Part shown: piece after piece, positions 1 to 13,266 of the stretch | Numbering within the stretch: the stretch's first letter is position 1 | Layout: the number at the start of each line of letters is the position of its first letter | Notes under the pieces: model-generated | Told to the model about the DNA's origin: nothing | Seen by the model: the letters and a program-made list of their open reading frames with translations, nothing else | Databases searched by the model: none | Made by a program: the position numbers and the translations under genes | From: Chaetoderma sp. LZ-2023a | Lineage: Eukaryota > Mollusca > Caudofoveata > Chaetodermatida > Chaetodermatidae | DNA length: 64,000 nucleotides | NCBI GenBank assembly: GCA_034401795.1 | Contig: CM067373.1 | Span: 89,796,996-89,860,995, forward strand | Reading direction: 5' to 3'

Positions 1-368
1 GACATTAAAGACAGATCTATCGCTAAGAGAACAAATAAGTGATGGACATTAAAGACAGATCTATCGCTAAGAGAACAAATAAGTGATGGACATTAAAGAC
101 AGATCTATCGCTAAGAGAACAAATAAGTGATGGACATTAAAGACAGATCTATCGCTAAGAGAACAAATAAGTGATGGACATTAAAGACACATCTATCGCT
201 AAGAGAACAAATAAGTGATGGACATTAAAGACACATCTATCGCTAAGAGAACAAATAAGTGATGGACATTAAAGACAGATCTATCGCTAAGAGAACAAAT
301 AAGTGATGGACATTAAAGACAGATCTATCGCTAAGAGAACAAATAAGTGATGGACATTAAAGACAGAT
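1..368. repeat. 44-bp tandem repeat array, cut by the window edge
   Basis: A 44-bp unit beginning GACATTAAAGACAGATCTAT is repeated head to tail about 8.4 times without spacers. The last copy breaks off after GACAGAT near 368. Copies 5 and 6 share one substitution (ACAGATCT to ACACATCT), which suggests that a block was duplicated. The array lies downstream of HECTD1 exon 3 on the minus strand, so it is in intron 3. Its true length is unknown because it starts at base 1. Confidence 0.97.
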
Positions 369-576
369 GGACTCTTAACCCATTAATGGCCAGTAAAATC
401 AAAACATGTACTTATTGAATGTTCATTTGTACGGTTAGAGAATATTTCCTGTGATCCTGTGTGAATACTGAAATACTGATACACGGGTAATGCATAGAAT
501 ACTGAATGAAATCCGTATTAAACAAATATGTGACTAATCTATCTATCTATCTATCTATCAATCATGCAGTACTCAC

Positions 577-804
577 AAATGAATCTTCATGTTTGAGTAA
601 TGTAGATAATGATTCAACACACTGTTGCAGAGATGTGTCCTGCGGCTCCATCTTGCCACACAGCCGTGACACCACAGCCATTGATGAATGCAGTGTGTCT
701 TTATGCACTTGGGACCCATGCTCCCGGATAAATGTTAGCACACAGTTCAGTCCACCAGATTCAAACACAGCTCCAGACTCACGAGTACAGATTAGCTCCA
801 TAAC
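577..804 (-). CDS. HECTD1: HECTD1 coding exon 3
   Basis: The acceptor TTCTAG ends at 805 and the donor TTT|GTGAGT begins at 576. The exon gives 76 residues, [15 protein letters not shown] to [10 protein letters not shown]. In vertebrate HECTD1 the next residues are VSDGAL, which fits a phase 0 junction here. A short TATC microsatellite lies just inside the following intron (about 538-558). Confidence 0.95.
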
Positions 805-3800
805 CTAGAACAGAGGAAAACATTATTAATAAAACACATTTTCTATCAACCAGGGTTTGAAATTAAGGATGACGAAATGTTTTCAGTTTTTTTAAAGTGA
901 AAACAACTAACCACAGATTACTTGTTCATAGCTATTTCACTGCATAACCGGTGAGGTGAATAATACTTACATGTGTGTTGTTTAAATGTGTTACCCTGAC
1001 AGTACTAACATTCGTCTAACACATGGATATGATCAATTCTACATCTACATATGATCAATTGTCAAAGAAAACAATCTCCATTCTAGGATGTTTCCTATTT
1101 AATCAAAATAGGACCCGTATCATATTTAGTATGAGAGTTAATTTTCTATTCATTGCATGCGCTTAGAATAAACAGGACAAGAACCAATTAGTGATTATCT
1201 CAACCATTTCCATGTAAACATTATAGTTGCGACATAGACAGCTTTGTCAGAAATGTAAAAAATTTAATTTGAGACAGGTCGCCTGACTGACTTATACTGG
1301 TTGCGAGGCGCAATTAAAAAGATGAAATGCCCCTGTTCTAAACCAATCCATACCTTAATACACTGTTCAGCCAAGTCTTTGCTATTGCGTGATGACATTT
1401 CCACAACAACAAGACGATTGCACAGAGCCTTAATAGCACCATCGACAGCCACAATGCGGCGGGTACATTCAGCAGACACATCCAGGTAGTATGTGATGGC
1501 ACGAGCCGTCACCTCTAGGACATTATCTGGTGCACAGTCATCCAAGAAGATCCGACACAAAGCTGGAAGAAATGTTCTAGGTGGACAACTGCAAAACAGA
1601 GTTCAACAAAAATGACAATCGGTGGTGGCAAAAATCTATGCCCTCCCCAACCCCTTCATCTGCAGCAACTCAATGTCAGTACAAGTGCGGTATAGATCCG
1701 ATCAATAGTACTTGAGTTATCATCTGGTCATGATAGCCATGACATTTTAATCCACAAATTGGATTTTTATATTGCAAATGGCAACATCCAATTCATGTTT
1801 GATGATGGAAACCATAGAAATCGAGTCAGCAACCCATAAACAGAGAGCTAAATGCAAATCCTAAAATACTGTCTATTCCCCATACAATGATATGGGATTA
1901 TAATGATTATTTCATGAGGGCTGTGAGCAAATATAAGACTGAATGAAATACATGTAAAATCACATAACATTTACCTGACACTAATTTAAAACATTTAACT
2001 AGCATAAATACACATTAGCATATTAATGTGATTATTGTAATATACTACATTGCAAACAATATTATGAGCCACTATTCCTTGCTAACGACAGTTGAGTTCA
2101 AATCAAATACAGAACGCAAATGTGTCAAAAGCACCACAGTTTAGCAAAATCTATTCCTTGTTGAACAAAGGTTTTATAAATATTAATTAAATCATCTGTA
2201 GCAAAGGTTATTGATAATCAAACAGCTGTGCACAACATTACCACTTCTACTCAATGTACTTTGATGAGTGTGTAACATGCAACTCTATGTTCATCACATT
2301 GTGCCTAACTCAACAAAGATTGGGGTCTATATGGAAGATACTGCTATGGAAATAGCTAAGAGCACACTGCGCTACTAGTTGGCTGATGTCACAATAATAA
2401 TGATGTATACAATGTAGGTCTGTCATGAAAATACTGGCACTAATGCACAAATTTCTGCTGATGAATTTACAATTGAAATACTAAGCATTCTATTGAATGT
2501 TTTGAAACTAATTTGACAGAGAGCTGTTGCTGCCATAGGAATCAACAGGTCAAATTAGTTTCAAAATATTCAGCAGCTTACCTGCATAGTTACGTTGAAA
2601 TTTAGATTGTAGGAATTCAGGTTTCAGAATTTCAAATCGATTTCAACACACGCAAAAAGCGGACAGAGCATAAGCACTTGAAATGGGCGGGTCACAGCGA
2701 GAAATGGATCCGTCCATTAGTGCCACAATTGCATCTTTATTACATTCTATACACATATATGACACCATAACATATTGATTAGAAAGTCTACACATCATCT
2801 CCATTCCATACGCCTTCAACTCTGGTCTTGCAAATTGACTGAAAATTTGTGGTGGCTATGCCGCCAACAACATTCACTCAAATTCTTTTCAAAATATTCA
2901 GCATACCCAGATTTAATCCTGATGAAACAGGCTCACCTGGAACATAGGCATTTAAACTAGAAAGGTGACTGGCTATAAGTAAAGGTTCTGGAGTTGTTTT
3001 TGCGAAAACTAGGTCATCCAAGATGGCTATTAAACAAATTTGGACTTTTGCCCTAGATGATGTTTCACGAATCTTGAATTGAGTCCACAAGCGGTTTTGG
3101 AGATTTTTAAAGACGTTTCTAAAAATCGGGCAAAACACAAAACACAAAACAACCAAATTGGCCGATCGGCTTCGTTTGAACAAATTTGAATCTCTACACC
3201 CTAAGGATGCTTCCTGCCAAATATAATTGAAATCGGTCCAGTAGTTCTCGAGAAGACATTTTAAATTTCCCATTGCTTTAGTATGGGAGTTTTTGGCTGG
3301 AAAATGATCCAAGATGGCTGCCAAACCGTTTATCCAACACTTTCGAAAATTGCAAATTTGAGATCAGAATAACCAAAAACATATATAAAACTAATTTCAG
3401 CTTCAAAATCTGTCAAATATAAAATTCCAACATGGCCACCAAACACACTATATTTTGATTGGCCCACGGCGGCCAGGTTTTTTATGAATCAATTGCCCGT
3501 GAACAAACTCTAATGGGCCTTAGTCCCTAATCATATCCGCCAAATTTCGGCCCGATCCCTTCAGCAGTTCTGGAGAAGTCGTTTTCGCTAAAACTAGGTC
3601 AACCAAGATGGCCGCTGAACCATGGGCCCAATCAAGTTCCCTTAAACAAACTTGGTTCAGCTCTTGCCCTAGATCATATTTCATGGGGTTTCCTTCAATT
3701 AACCAAGCCGTTTCGGAGATTTTTAAAGGCGTTTATAAAAATCGGCCAAAATCCAAGATGGCTGTCGGCCAAATTGGCCGATCAGCTCCGTTTGAACAAA

Positions 3801-4965
3801 CTTGAATCTCTACACCCTAACGATGCTTCCTGCCAAATATAATTGAAATCGGCCCAGTAGGTCTCGAGAAGAAGACCTTTTAAATTTCCCATTGCTTTAG
3901 TATGGGAGCTTTTGGCGGGAAAGTGATCCAAGATGGCCACCAAACCGTTTATCCATCAGTTTTGATAATTGAAAATTTGAGATCAGAATACTCAAAAACA
4001 TATATAAAACTAATTTCAGCCTTAAAATCCATCAAATAAAACTAGAGCCTATGACCATAGGATTCTTTCAGTCCAATTTGGTTCAAATTGGTCAAAATGG
4101 TAAGAAGCAATTTGACAATTTCCGGTAAATTTTTAATAAAATCTAGGATTTTCACTCAAAATATTTACGCAACAAAATTCTGAATGGAAGTTCTAGAGCC
4201 TATGGTCATAGGATTCTTTCAGCCCAATTTGGTTGATATCGGTCAAAATTCTAAGAAGAAGCAATTTGATAATTTCCGGTAAATTTCTAATAATAATTTT
4301 CACCCGTTCACCCAAATTTGATTGAAATTGGTCAAAAGGGTAAGGAGAAGAAACAATTTAACAATTTCCGGGAAATTTTTTTAATAAAATCTAAGATTTT
4401 GACCCAAAATATTTATGAATCAAAATTCCAAATGGAAGTTCTGGATCCGAGCACAATAGCATCCTTTGACCAAAATTTAGTCAAGATTCGGCTATTGGTT
4501 AAGGAGGAGTAGTGTTTTAAAGCAAAAGTTGACGGACGACGGATGGATGATGGACGGACGACAGATGGTCGCCATGGCATAAGCTCACTTGGCCTTTCAG
4601 GCCAGGTGGGCTAAAAATAGTCTGCAACAATTCATCAGACAGACAGTTAAGATCCAGAACACTGTAGGGTACGTGTCCACGGATTCCTGCTTACTGTCTA
4701 GTCTGTGTATCATTTTGTTTCCTAAATTCTTGCACGATTGTAGTAACAACCTAGCCACATGACACATTACAAACCAGCTAATGCATCTGTTTTATTCGCT
4801 GATGATAAATCCAATCAAGTCTTACCTTTCAAAGCACCTATCCACATTATCTGACATGAGCAAGAGCATACAGAGTTGTTCAAGTGCAATGAGCTGCATA
4901 TCTCTCTCCTCACCCTGGCCCATCTGCAGCCACTCCAGCAGTGTCTCTGGGTCCACATCCGCCAT
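577..4965 (-). CDS. HECTD1: HECTD1 E3 ubiquitin ligase, amino-terminal part (three coding exons; rest off the left edge)
   Basis: Spliced minus-strand gene: exon 1 at 4965-4826, exon 2 at 1588-1354, exon 3 at 804-577. Together they give 201 residues. The protein starts [18 protein letters not shown] and continues through [43 protein letters not shown] and [14 protein letters not shown]. From memory of the family this matches the start of vertebrate HECTD1 nearly residue for residue. That region is an armadillo-like helical domain. In the full protein (about 2,600 residues in vertebrates) ankyrin repeats, other domains and a carboxy-terminal HECT catalytic domain follow, none of which is in this window. 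HECTD1 transfers ubiquitin to substrates in the cytoplasm and nucleus and is needed in development. All intron borders are GT-AG and phases join cleanly (2, 0, 0). The start is the first in-frame ATG and an in-frame TAA lies upstream. No disabling changes are visible. Confidence 0.95.
1354..1588 (-). CDS. HECTD1: HECTD1 coding exon 2
   Basis: The acceptor TTTTGCAG ends at 1589 and the donor AAG|GTATGG begins at 1353. The 235-base exon completes one split codon and adds 78 residues. It includes [33 protein letters not shown] and the run ending DLAEQCIK. The reading frame leaves the exon in phase 0. Conservation with vertebrate HECTD1 runs the whole length, with scattered conservative changes. 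Confidence 0.95.
2490..2722 (+). repeat. Dispersed palindromic repeat, GTTGCTGCC family
   Basis: Imperfect inverted arms (TTTTGAAACTAATTTGAC and GTCAAATTAGTTTCAAAA) flank a GCTGTTGCTGCC core. A conserved tail follows (CAGCTTACCTGCATAGTTAC, then GATTTCAACACACG). The same order recurs in the array at 59290-62070 and, partly, at 16806 and 28068. It lies in HECTD1 intron 1. The structure is MITE-like, with no coding potential. Confidence 0.75.
2925..4618 (+). repeat. Dispersed repeat of about 1.7 kb, AAGATGGC-rich family
   Basis: The copy begins near GGCTCACCTGGAACATAGGC and ends at an inverted-repeat hairpin, CACTTGGCC / GGCCAGGTG, followed by an A-run. Inside, CCAAGATGGC recurs every few hundred bases, with blocks such as GCCAAATATAATTGAAATCGG and TTGAACAAACTTGAATCTC. 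The same blocks occur at 9225-12872 and 13267-14235. It sits in HECTD1 intron 1. No protein frame of note is present, and the open frames within it are short and differ between copies. The superfamily is unknown. Confidence 0.85.
4826..4965 (-). CDS. HECTD1: HECTD1 coding exon 1 (start codon exon)
   Basis: The ATG is at 4965-4963 in the context GATCATGG. The exon encodes 46 residues, [10 protein letters not shown] to NVDRCFE, plus two bases (AG), and ends at the donor AG|GTAAGA at 4825. The open frame continues upstream without another ATG to an in-frame TAA, which supports this start. The split codon joins the first base of exon 2 to make Ser just before the [10 protein letters not shown] block. 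Confidence 0.94.
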
Positions 4966-5823
4966 GATCAAATGATCACAGCAACAACCACTACTGTTAT
5001 TCAATAGCTCATCTGTTTAATCTGACAATAAAGAAGAGACTATATATATATCGTAATTTCGTGTATCTTATACGCTCAAATAGATAACACGCAGGGCAGA
5101 ATTTTACAAAATATGAGCCAAGAAAGCTGTATAAAGTTCTTACGCAGTTACAGTTCAGAGATCGCAAATCATATTTTTTGAGAAACAAAAACTGGTGACT
5201 CTACCACTAAATGAAATATACTAACATGAGCTTATTAGCTAAATTGTGGTTATTATTATTACTAATTAACAAGCTTATTTCATACCTTAACCATAATAGA
5301 ACCATTCTGTGAGCGAGAAATACATTCAATATACAGGGGAATCCAATACGCTAGCGATATCAGCTTCATCCAATTATATCATAATGTAACCAAGTTGTCC
5401 CAGATGAAATCACCCAAGTGAACAAAAATCTTGCCAATAAATATACTGCCGATTTTCATTTGCTGATTATGAAGTAGTGAATTTATTGCTCACATTGTTT
5501 TTAAAACATTATCTTCTTTACATATTTATTATTAATTTGCGATATTGGCATTCGTGACGTTACAAAATCTGTTTTTATTTGGGAAGCCGCCTTCTAGTCA
5601 TGATAAAGTTCAGTGGAATGCCTCCACTCACAAGACATTTAATTTGGTCTTCCAACATAAGAATTGACCGTAACCTCATTTTATTTCTTGCACTGTTTTG
5701 GGTCATTTTATGTTGGTCGGACATATGATATTTCAATGACTTGTCAGTTTGAGGGTTTTATCATCATTTAAGAATGCTGCATGTAAGATTTACAAATATT
5801 ACATAAAACATACTTATTAGAGA
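4966..5823 (-). other. HECTD1: HECTD1 5' untranslated and upstream region
   Basis: About 860 bases upstream of the HECTD1 start codon. I see a TATATATATAT run (5041-5051) but no clear TATA box at promoter distance. No other gene is visible. The promoter of HECTD1 may lie here, or further away if an untranslated first exon exists. Confidence 0.35.
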
Positions 5824-6497
5824 TAGGGCTGTAACGATACACTTTGTCACGATACGATACGTATCGCGATGCACTGATGACGATAACTACACAATATGAT
5901 ACACTAGGCTTGCATGATATTGTCCTGAGGTATCACGATATATTGTGGTGAGAAAATCGCGATATTTCGATATATCGCATAGCCTATTTTATGGTATACA
6001 AATTCACGGGGTGAATTGGTCTTGGGTCGAGTTGGACTGCATGGATTGACTTTAACTGTGTGCATGAGAGCACCTGCCTTCATATCCGCAAGCTTCCCTA
6101 CGAGTTATGTCGGCTTCGCCATGTCAGTTTTCATTATATCAGTTTTAACCGAATATGACTTCTAATTGGTAAATTTCAGGAAAACCCTTTAAATTCAGTC
6201 GCCAAGATGCTTAAATATGAAAATAGGACACAATTTAACGGTGTAAATTTGTGACGCCTTACACCTTGGCTTAATGTATACCCTGTCCATCATAGCGGGA
6301 GTGAAATTATTACATTGGACAACCTAAATATTGCGTACTCTGTTACAGTCATTGTTTGCTACATCAAAATCAATCCAAAAATTTGAAATTTCATGTCATC
6401 TTTGTGAAAATGTACAAATCACGTGATATTTGGAATGCGTTTTAGATCCATAGGTATCTAATGTTTAGATCTGATCCGCATTTACCGAGTACCCGTT

Positions 6498-6805
6498 TAC
6501 TAATAATAGTTAGCCTTCAGAAACATCTGGGATAGTTCACCATGCAGGCTAAAGCGTGTATGCTGTCTCATTTAGTTATCACATTAGTGAACGCACTAGC
6601 TCTCACCTCCAAAATCAGGAGCAAGCAATATCATATGATTTATATATTTTACTAATAATAGTTAGCCTTCAGAAACATCTTGGATGGTTCACCTTGCTGG
6701 TTAAAGCGTGTATACCATCTCATTTAGCTATCACATTTGTGAGCGCGCTCACACCACCTCTCACCTCCAAAAACAGGAGAGCAAGCAATATCACATGATA
6801 TTTTC
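6498..6805. repeat. Direct duplication of about 150 bp
   Basis: The block starting TACTAATAATAGTTAGCCTT and ending near AGCAAGCAATATCA occurs twice in a row (about 6498-6647 and 6648-6805), with scattered substitutions. It lies inside the hAT-like element. The divergence shows that the duplication is not recent. Confidence 0.85.
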
Positions 6806-7541
6806 GCGACGCCAATTATTGTCAAATTTAGGATTTATTTTTTATTTTATAAACCATGTTTATTAAATATACAATATTTATACCATCCCAGCTAATAATT
6901 TCACTCACGCGATCATGGTTTTGAGGTATACATTGCGGCACCAAGAAACTGCATTAAATTTTCGCATTATTGTCCATCTTTTAAAACAATTTTAAAGAAT
7001 GAACTTCAACTTTTTCTTCACCTATTCCTACTATAAGCCCACCCTCTCGCAAAGATGTTGGTTTGGAAATAAATTGAACAACTTGCCGTAATAGAAGGCT
7101 ACACTACAAACACATGACAAATAGGCAGAATATGGCGTAACAGTAAAATTTTCACGATATTTTGTTTTTTTCAAAATCCTATCGTGAAAAATTGTGGCTG
7201 GAAAAAAAAATGATTTTCGATAATATCGGATAATCGTGCAATCCTATGACACACCTTAATTATCACGACTTTCAGATAAACTTGAACGTATCAATAGGCC
7301 TAGTTATTAGGTAAACCGATAAATATTCTTGTATTTCGTGGTTGTATTTAAACAGACCAATTGGAATTACCAATTTACTGTGAGGTATTTGTTTTGGCCA
7401 TGTGTGTGTGTGGCTTGTAATAGCAAATGCGAATGTGGGAAACATACAATCTACCATATTTAAGTGACCAACATAAAATGATCCAAATCAGACTAGATGT
7501 ACGACAAAAATTGCTTGAATGCCCGTGAATTAAAAATGATG

Positions 7542-8647
7542 TACCATATTCCTCGTATTATAAGCTTATGCCATAATAGAAGCCTACCCCCAAACTCAGA
7601 CACAATGTCATTCCCTCGATTTTCTTTGCACTTTAAAAATGGGAAAAAACCCTAATACAAGCCGACACACAAACTGGCAACTTGGGCCGATAAATTCTTT
7701 CCAAATATTGACATGAAAAAATCATCCATCGTTTATTACATCTGTCAAAAAAGTTGAAAGCCAGTCTTGAAAATGGTTGAAAAAAATAAATTTTAATAGC
7801 ATAAAAATAGAACACATTTCCGGGTACAGATTATTTCCACTAGACAACTACGCTTAATGTATACTATGCCCATAAACGCGGGAGCGAAATTATTATGTAG
7901 GATCACAGTGTGTTCGCTATAATAACAATCGTTTATTACATCAAAATTCTTCATTATATCTAACAAAATGTTGTCGTGAAAAAAATGCAAATCATGTGAC
8001 ATCAGGAAGCTGCGCATAGAATCAATATTTAGATCGAGTACTCTGCAGATTCACGGTTCTGTGGTTTTGGACTCGGAAATTACTATATTGCGCTTTGTTA
8101 ACCCAGAACTGTACATTAAGTCAGATCCGCATAATGGGTACAAGTTTGATAACTGCCCGTTGATATGAATCCTGTCATACAAGGAAGTTGATATCGCTGT
8201 ACAGCATTTTGCATTCATGTCTAGCAAGTTCCCCTTTGCAACGGGATCGAGAATGCGCGAAACCAGGCCTCTATTTTTAGTTTTTTTAGTTTTGAATTGT
8301 GAATAGTCAATGGAATATGATTGAATGCAATGGCTAAGCAAACAATATATCTCGGAATTCACTTCTAAATAGATAATCGTATGATGAAGTCGTGACTCGG
8401 TACTGATAATTAGTCTGCTACACACATGTGCTAGTTTTCCAATGTAATTTTGTGGAATCCTGGAAATACATACATGCAGATGTCTAACATGAGCTTATTA
8501 GGAGCCGGTTTGGGTGTTGACTAAACATTTTCTGGGAAAACTCCCTAATATAAGCCTACCCCATTCTCAGACAAGACAATCTGCTGGTGAAATTTCGCCA
8601 TCACTATCCTAATAGAAGCCTAGGCTTTTAAAAGGAGGAATACAGTA
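7542..8647. mobile_element. Nested inverted-repeat DNA element, 1.1 kb
   Basis: The left end TACCATATTCCTCGTATTAT is mirrored at the right end, where the reverse complement reads TACTGTATTCCTCCTTTTAA. TA dinucleotides flank both ends. Inside is a block (about 7850-8005) shared in inverted orientation with the elements at 18492-20028 and 20466-21413. No transposase is visible, so it looks non-autonomous. Confidence 0.6.
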
Positions 8648-9224
8648 AATTGCATTTTAAGTTGGCCGGCTGCTGGTAATATAAAACTCTTTTGTGATTG
8701 GAGGCATTCCACTGACCTATATATTTAGATATTTATTTAAATACAGATTTTATAATATCGTGAATGCGAATATCTTAATTTAATATGATATTGTGTATAG
8801 ACGATAACGTTTTTAAAATGGCTTGAGTAATGATTTTATTATATCCTAATCAGAAAATGCATTTGGCATTATATTTAGTGGTGAGATTTTTCTTTTACTC
8901 CGGCGATTTATTTTGGGACGACTTGACATTATAATTAAATGACTCAGCGAACGAAATAAAATGGATATTGGTTTTTAGAAATGCTCTTTCTGATACAAAT
9001 TTTAAATGAAATATGACAAATGCCCGCGATATTATTGTGTTTTTTATTGCAAATTTATCTGAGAGTACCTATACATGTTTCTCTTAACCAGAGAAAAGAC
9101 GGACGAATGTTTATTTAAGAAATTCGCTGTTTGATTGCTGCCAACATGCATGATAGATGCAATCAGGGCCATATGTTCGATTATCAGTTGCCCCAATCTG
9201 AGCGTAATGGAAAGCATGGCTGTT

Positions 9225-12200
9225 CATAACAAGGGGCCTGTGTCGCTCACCTGGAGCACCATCAATTTTTGTCAAAATTGTTGGTGGGTGGTTTAGCAGT
9301 CTTTTAAATGAGTTTGTGGACATTTTTGCAAGTACAATATGGCCGCCAAACACACTACATTTTGATTGCCCCATGGTGCCCATGGTTTTTTTGATGGATC
9401 AACTTCCCGCGAACAAATTTTAATGGCCCAAATTTCAGCCCGATCCCTTCAGCGGTTCTGGCGGAGTCATTTTCGTGAAAACCAGGTCATCCAAGATGGT
9501 CGCTGAACCATTTGGTCAATCAAGTCCTCTTGAACAAACTTGGCTTACCACTTGACCTAGATGAAGATTCCCCAAGTGGTTTCGGAGATTTTTAAAGACA
9601 TTTCCTGAAATCGGCAGAAATCCAAAATGGCCGTTGGACAAATTGGTCGATCGGGTTCATTTGAACAAACTTGGATCCTTATGTCCTAAGGATGCTTCCT
9701 GCCAAATATAATTAAAATCTGCGTGGCAGTTCCCAAGAAGATATTTGAACTTTCCCATTGCTTTAGCATGGGAGCTTTTGACGAGAAAATTATCCAAGAT
9801 GGCCACCAAACCGTTTATTAGACAGTTTCGAAAATTACAAATTTGAGATCAGAATACCCAAAAGACCTATATAAAACAAATTTCAGTCTCAAAATCCATC
9901 AAATAAAAAAATCCAATATGGCTGCCAAACACACCATATTTTGATTGGTCCACCGCGGCCATGTTTTTGTTATGAATCAACTTCTCCTGAACAAACATTA
10001 ATCGCCCTTAGTGGTTAATTATATATCGCAAATTTCGGCCTGATCGCTTCAGCGGTTCTGGGGAAGAAGTTATTTTGTGAAAACTAGGTCATCCAAGATG
10101 GCCACTGAACCATTTGGTCAATCAAGTTCCCTTGAACAAAGTTGATTCAGCGCTTACCCTAGATCATATTTCATGAGTTTTGAATCGATCCCTCAAATGG
10201 TTTGGGAGAAGATTTTCAAAAACATTTCTAAAAATCGGCCGAAATCCAAATTGGGCGCCGGCCAAATTGGCCGATCAGGTTCGTTTGAACAAACTTGAAT
10301 CTCTATGCCTTAAGGATGCTTAATGTCAAATACAAGAGGCCCAAGGGGCCTGTATCGCTCACCTGCATCATAGGCATTTCAACCAGAAAGGCCATCAACA
10401 ATAAGTAGAACCCTACAGAGTTGAGCAGAATTATAACAAGAAAACTGAAGCCATGTTTCTTTATGTATCAACTACTTTTGAACAAAACTTAACGGCCCTT
10501 AGCCCCTTATCATATCTCCCAAATTTCGGCCCAATCCGTTCAACAATTCTGGATACGAAGTTGTTTTCGCAAAAACTAGGTCATCCAAGATGGCCGCCAA
10601 GCCAATGGACCAATTAGGTTCTCTTGAACAAATTGGTTCTCCTCCTGCATTAGATGATGTTTCATGAGTTTTGAATCAAACCCCAAGCCGTTTCGGAGAT
10701 TTTTAAAGACATTTGTAAAAATTGGCTGGTTTAGTCAGTGGCCATCTGGGATTTTGGCCGATCAGCTCCGTTTGAACAAACTTAGACCTCTATGCTCTAA
10801 GGCTGCATTCTGCCAAATATAATTGAAATCGGCCCAGTGGTTCTTGAGAAGTCGTTTAAAGAATTCCCCATTGCTTTACTATGGGCCCATTGCTTTACTG
10901 TGGGAGCCTATTGCAGGAAAACAAACCAAGATGGCAGTCAAACCGTTTATCCAACAGTCTCGAAAGTGGCATATTTGAACTCGCCACCCTGATAAGCATA
11001 TATACAGCAATTTTCAAATACAAAAAAAACAATATGACAAAACGCTAAATTTTGATTGGTTGATGCCGGCCATATTTTTTAACGTACGAACTTCCTTTGA
11101 ACAAATTTGAATGGCCCTTGGTCCCTAAGCATATTTACCAAATTTCAGCGCTATCCCTTCAGCGATTTGGGAGAAGTCGTTTTCGCGAAAACTACGTCAT
11201 CCAAGATGGCCGACAAGTAAATAGGCCAATCAGGTTGCCTTGAATAAACTTGGGTCTAACGTTGCCATAGATGATGTGTTATGAGTTTTGAATCAATTCC
11301 TCCAGCGGCTTTGGAGAATAAGATTTTTTAGTGTTTCTAAAAATCAGCCATTTTGGCTGGCGGCCATCTTGGATTTTGACCGATCCGCTTCGTTTGAACA
11401 AACTTAGATCTCTATGGCCTATGAATGCTTCCTCCAAAATATAATTGAAATTGGCCCAGTTTAAAGAATTCCCCATTGCTTTATTATGGGCACATTGCTT
11501 TACTATGGGAGCCGATGGCGGGAAAACAAACCAAGATGGCAGTCAAACCGTTTATCCGACAGTGGCATATTTGAACTCGCCACACTGATAAGCATATATA
11601 AAGCAATTTTCGCCATCAAAATACATCAAATACAAAAAGCCAATATGACTAACAAACGCTAAATTTTGATTGGTTGATGGCGGCCATGTTTTTTAAAGTA
11701 TGAACTTCCCTTGAACAAACTTGAATGGACCTTGGTCCCTAAGCATATTTGCCAAATTTCAGGTCTATCCCTTCAGCGGTTCGGGAGAAGTCATTTTCGC
11801 GAAACTAGGTCATCCAAGATGGCTGCCAGGCAAATAGTCCAATCAGGTTGCCTTGAACAAACTTGGGTCTACCGTTGCACTAGATGATGTGTTATGAGTT
11901 TTGAATCAATTCCTCCAGCGGTTTCGGAGATATTTTAGTGTTTCTAAAAATCGGCTATTTTGGCCAGTGGCCATCTTGGGTTTTGGCCGATTGGCTTCGT
12001 TTGAACAAACTTTAATCTCTACGCCCTAGGGATGCTTCCTGCCAAATATAATTGAAATTGGCCTAGTGTTTCTTGAGAAGAATTTGTTTAAAGAAAAAGT
12101 TGATGGACGACGGACAGTCACCACAGCATAAGCTCACGCGCTAATAATTGAAACTGGCCCAGTAGTTCCCGAGAAGATATTTTAAATTTCCCATTGCTTT

Positions 12201-12872
12201 AGTATTGGAGCTTTTGGTGGGAAAATGATCCAAGATGGCCGCCAACCCGTTTATCTAACAGTTTCGAAAATTGTAAATTTGAGATCAGAATACCCAAAAA
12301 CCTATATAAAACCAATTTCGGCCTCAAAACCCATTAAATAAAAAAATCCAATATGGCCACCAAACATGCTATATTTTGATTGGCCCACGGCGGCCATGCT
12401 TTTTGACGGATCAACTTCTCTTGAACAAACTTTACTGGCCATTAGTCCCTAATCATATCTTCCAAATTTCGGCCCGATCCCTTCAGCGGTTCTGGAGAAG
12501 TTATTTTCGTTAAAACTAGGTCAACCAAGATGGCTGCCGAACTATTTGACCAATTAAGTTCCCTTGAACAAATTTTGTTGAGCTCTTGCCCTAGATTATA
12601 TTTCATACGGTTTCCTTCAATCCTTCAAGCGGTTTCGGAGAAGATTTTTAGACATTTCTAAAAATCGGCCAAAATCCAAGATGGCCGCCGGCCTAATTGG
12701 CCGATCGGCTTCATTTGAACAAACTTGGATCCCTATGCCCTACGGATGATTATTGCCAAATATAATTGAAATTGGTCGTTTAAAGGAAAAATTGATGGAT
12801 GGACGACAGACACACGATGGATGGTCGCCACGACATAAGCTCACTTGGTTTTTCAAACCAGGTGAGCGAAAA
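9225..12872 (+). repeat. Array of AAGATGGC-rich dispersed repeats
   Basis: At least three copies or fragments lie head to tail. Starts are visible at 9230 (AGGGGCCTGTGTCGCTCACC) and 10337 (AAGGGGCCTGTATCGCTCAC), with an internal junction near 12140. The last copy ends in the hairpin ACTTGGTTTTTCAAACCAGG at about 12845. Blocks match those of the HECTD1 intron 1 copy but are shuffled and partly deleted. No coding capacity is visible. The array sits inside the hAT-like element, which gives its relative age. Confidence 0.85.
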
Positions 12873-13266
12873 ATACTAGCATAATGTTAATGTTAACGAT
12901 ATAGGTAGGATTTCACGATTTTGTGTCATGGTTTATATAATATCTAACTTAAATCTCTTAACAGGTTGGGAAAATAGAGCTTTTTCAGGCCCGTTTGGCG
13001 TTGAACCAATACGAAAAGCGACGATACGGTATGATTTATCTCCAGATTATGTATCATGGTGCGCTGTTGAATCGTTACAGCCCTAAGAGGCAAGAGGACA
13101 TAGGGGTTACTCTTTGTTGATATCACATTTTTGGGCTGAATTTTACACCTGGGAGGCCGGTCTGATCCAAAATTGTGATAAGTTTATATCAGTATAGGCA
13201 ACCCCGTTGTTGCCCTGAGTAAAATGAGCAAAAAACTGTGCACTATATACACGAATCTACAGTACT

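Larger units (their letters stand above)
5824..13085. mobile_element. hAT-like inverted-repeat element enlarged by nested repeats
   Basis: The left end reads TAGGGCTGTAACGATAC. The right end is its near reverse complement, GAATCGTTACAGCCCTA, ending at 13085. Both ends lie in sequence full of ACGATACG and TATCGCGAT motifs. Such ends are typical of hAT-type non-autonomous elements. I cannot match an 8-bp target duplication, so superfamily assignment rests on the ends only. The interior holds a direct duplication (6498-6805), another inverted-repeat element (7542-8647) and a repeat array (9225-12872). No transposase frame is visible. Confidence 0.6.

Noticed and set aside
1..368. Regular repeats that could be a CRISPR array
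   Set aside because: The 44-bp units are contiguous with no unique spacers, and the context is an animal intron.
7272..8425. Short minus-strand frames inside the hAT-like element as possible transposase
   Set aside because: No BED finger, hATC or DDE motifs; the frames cross the borders of nested elements.
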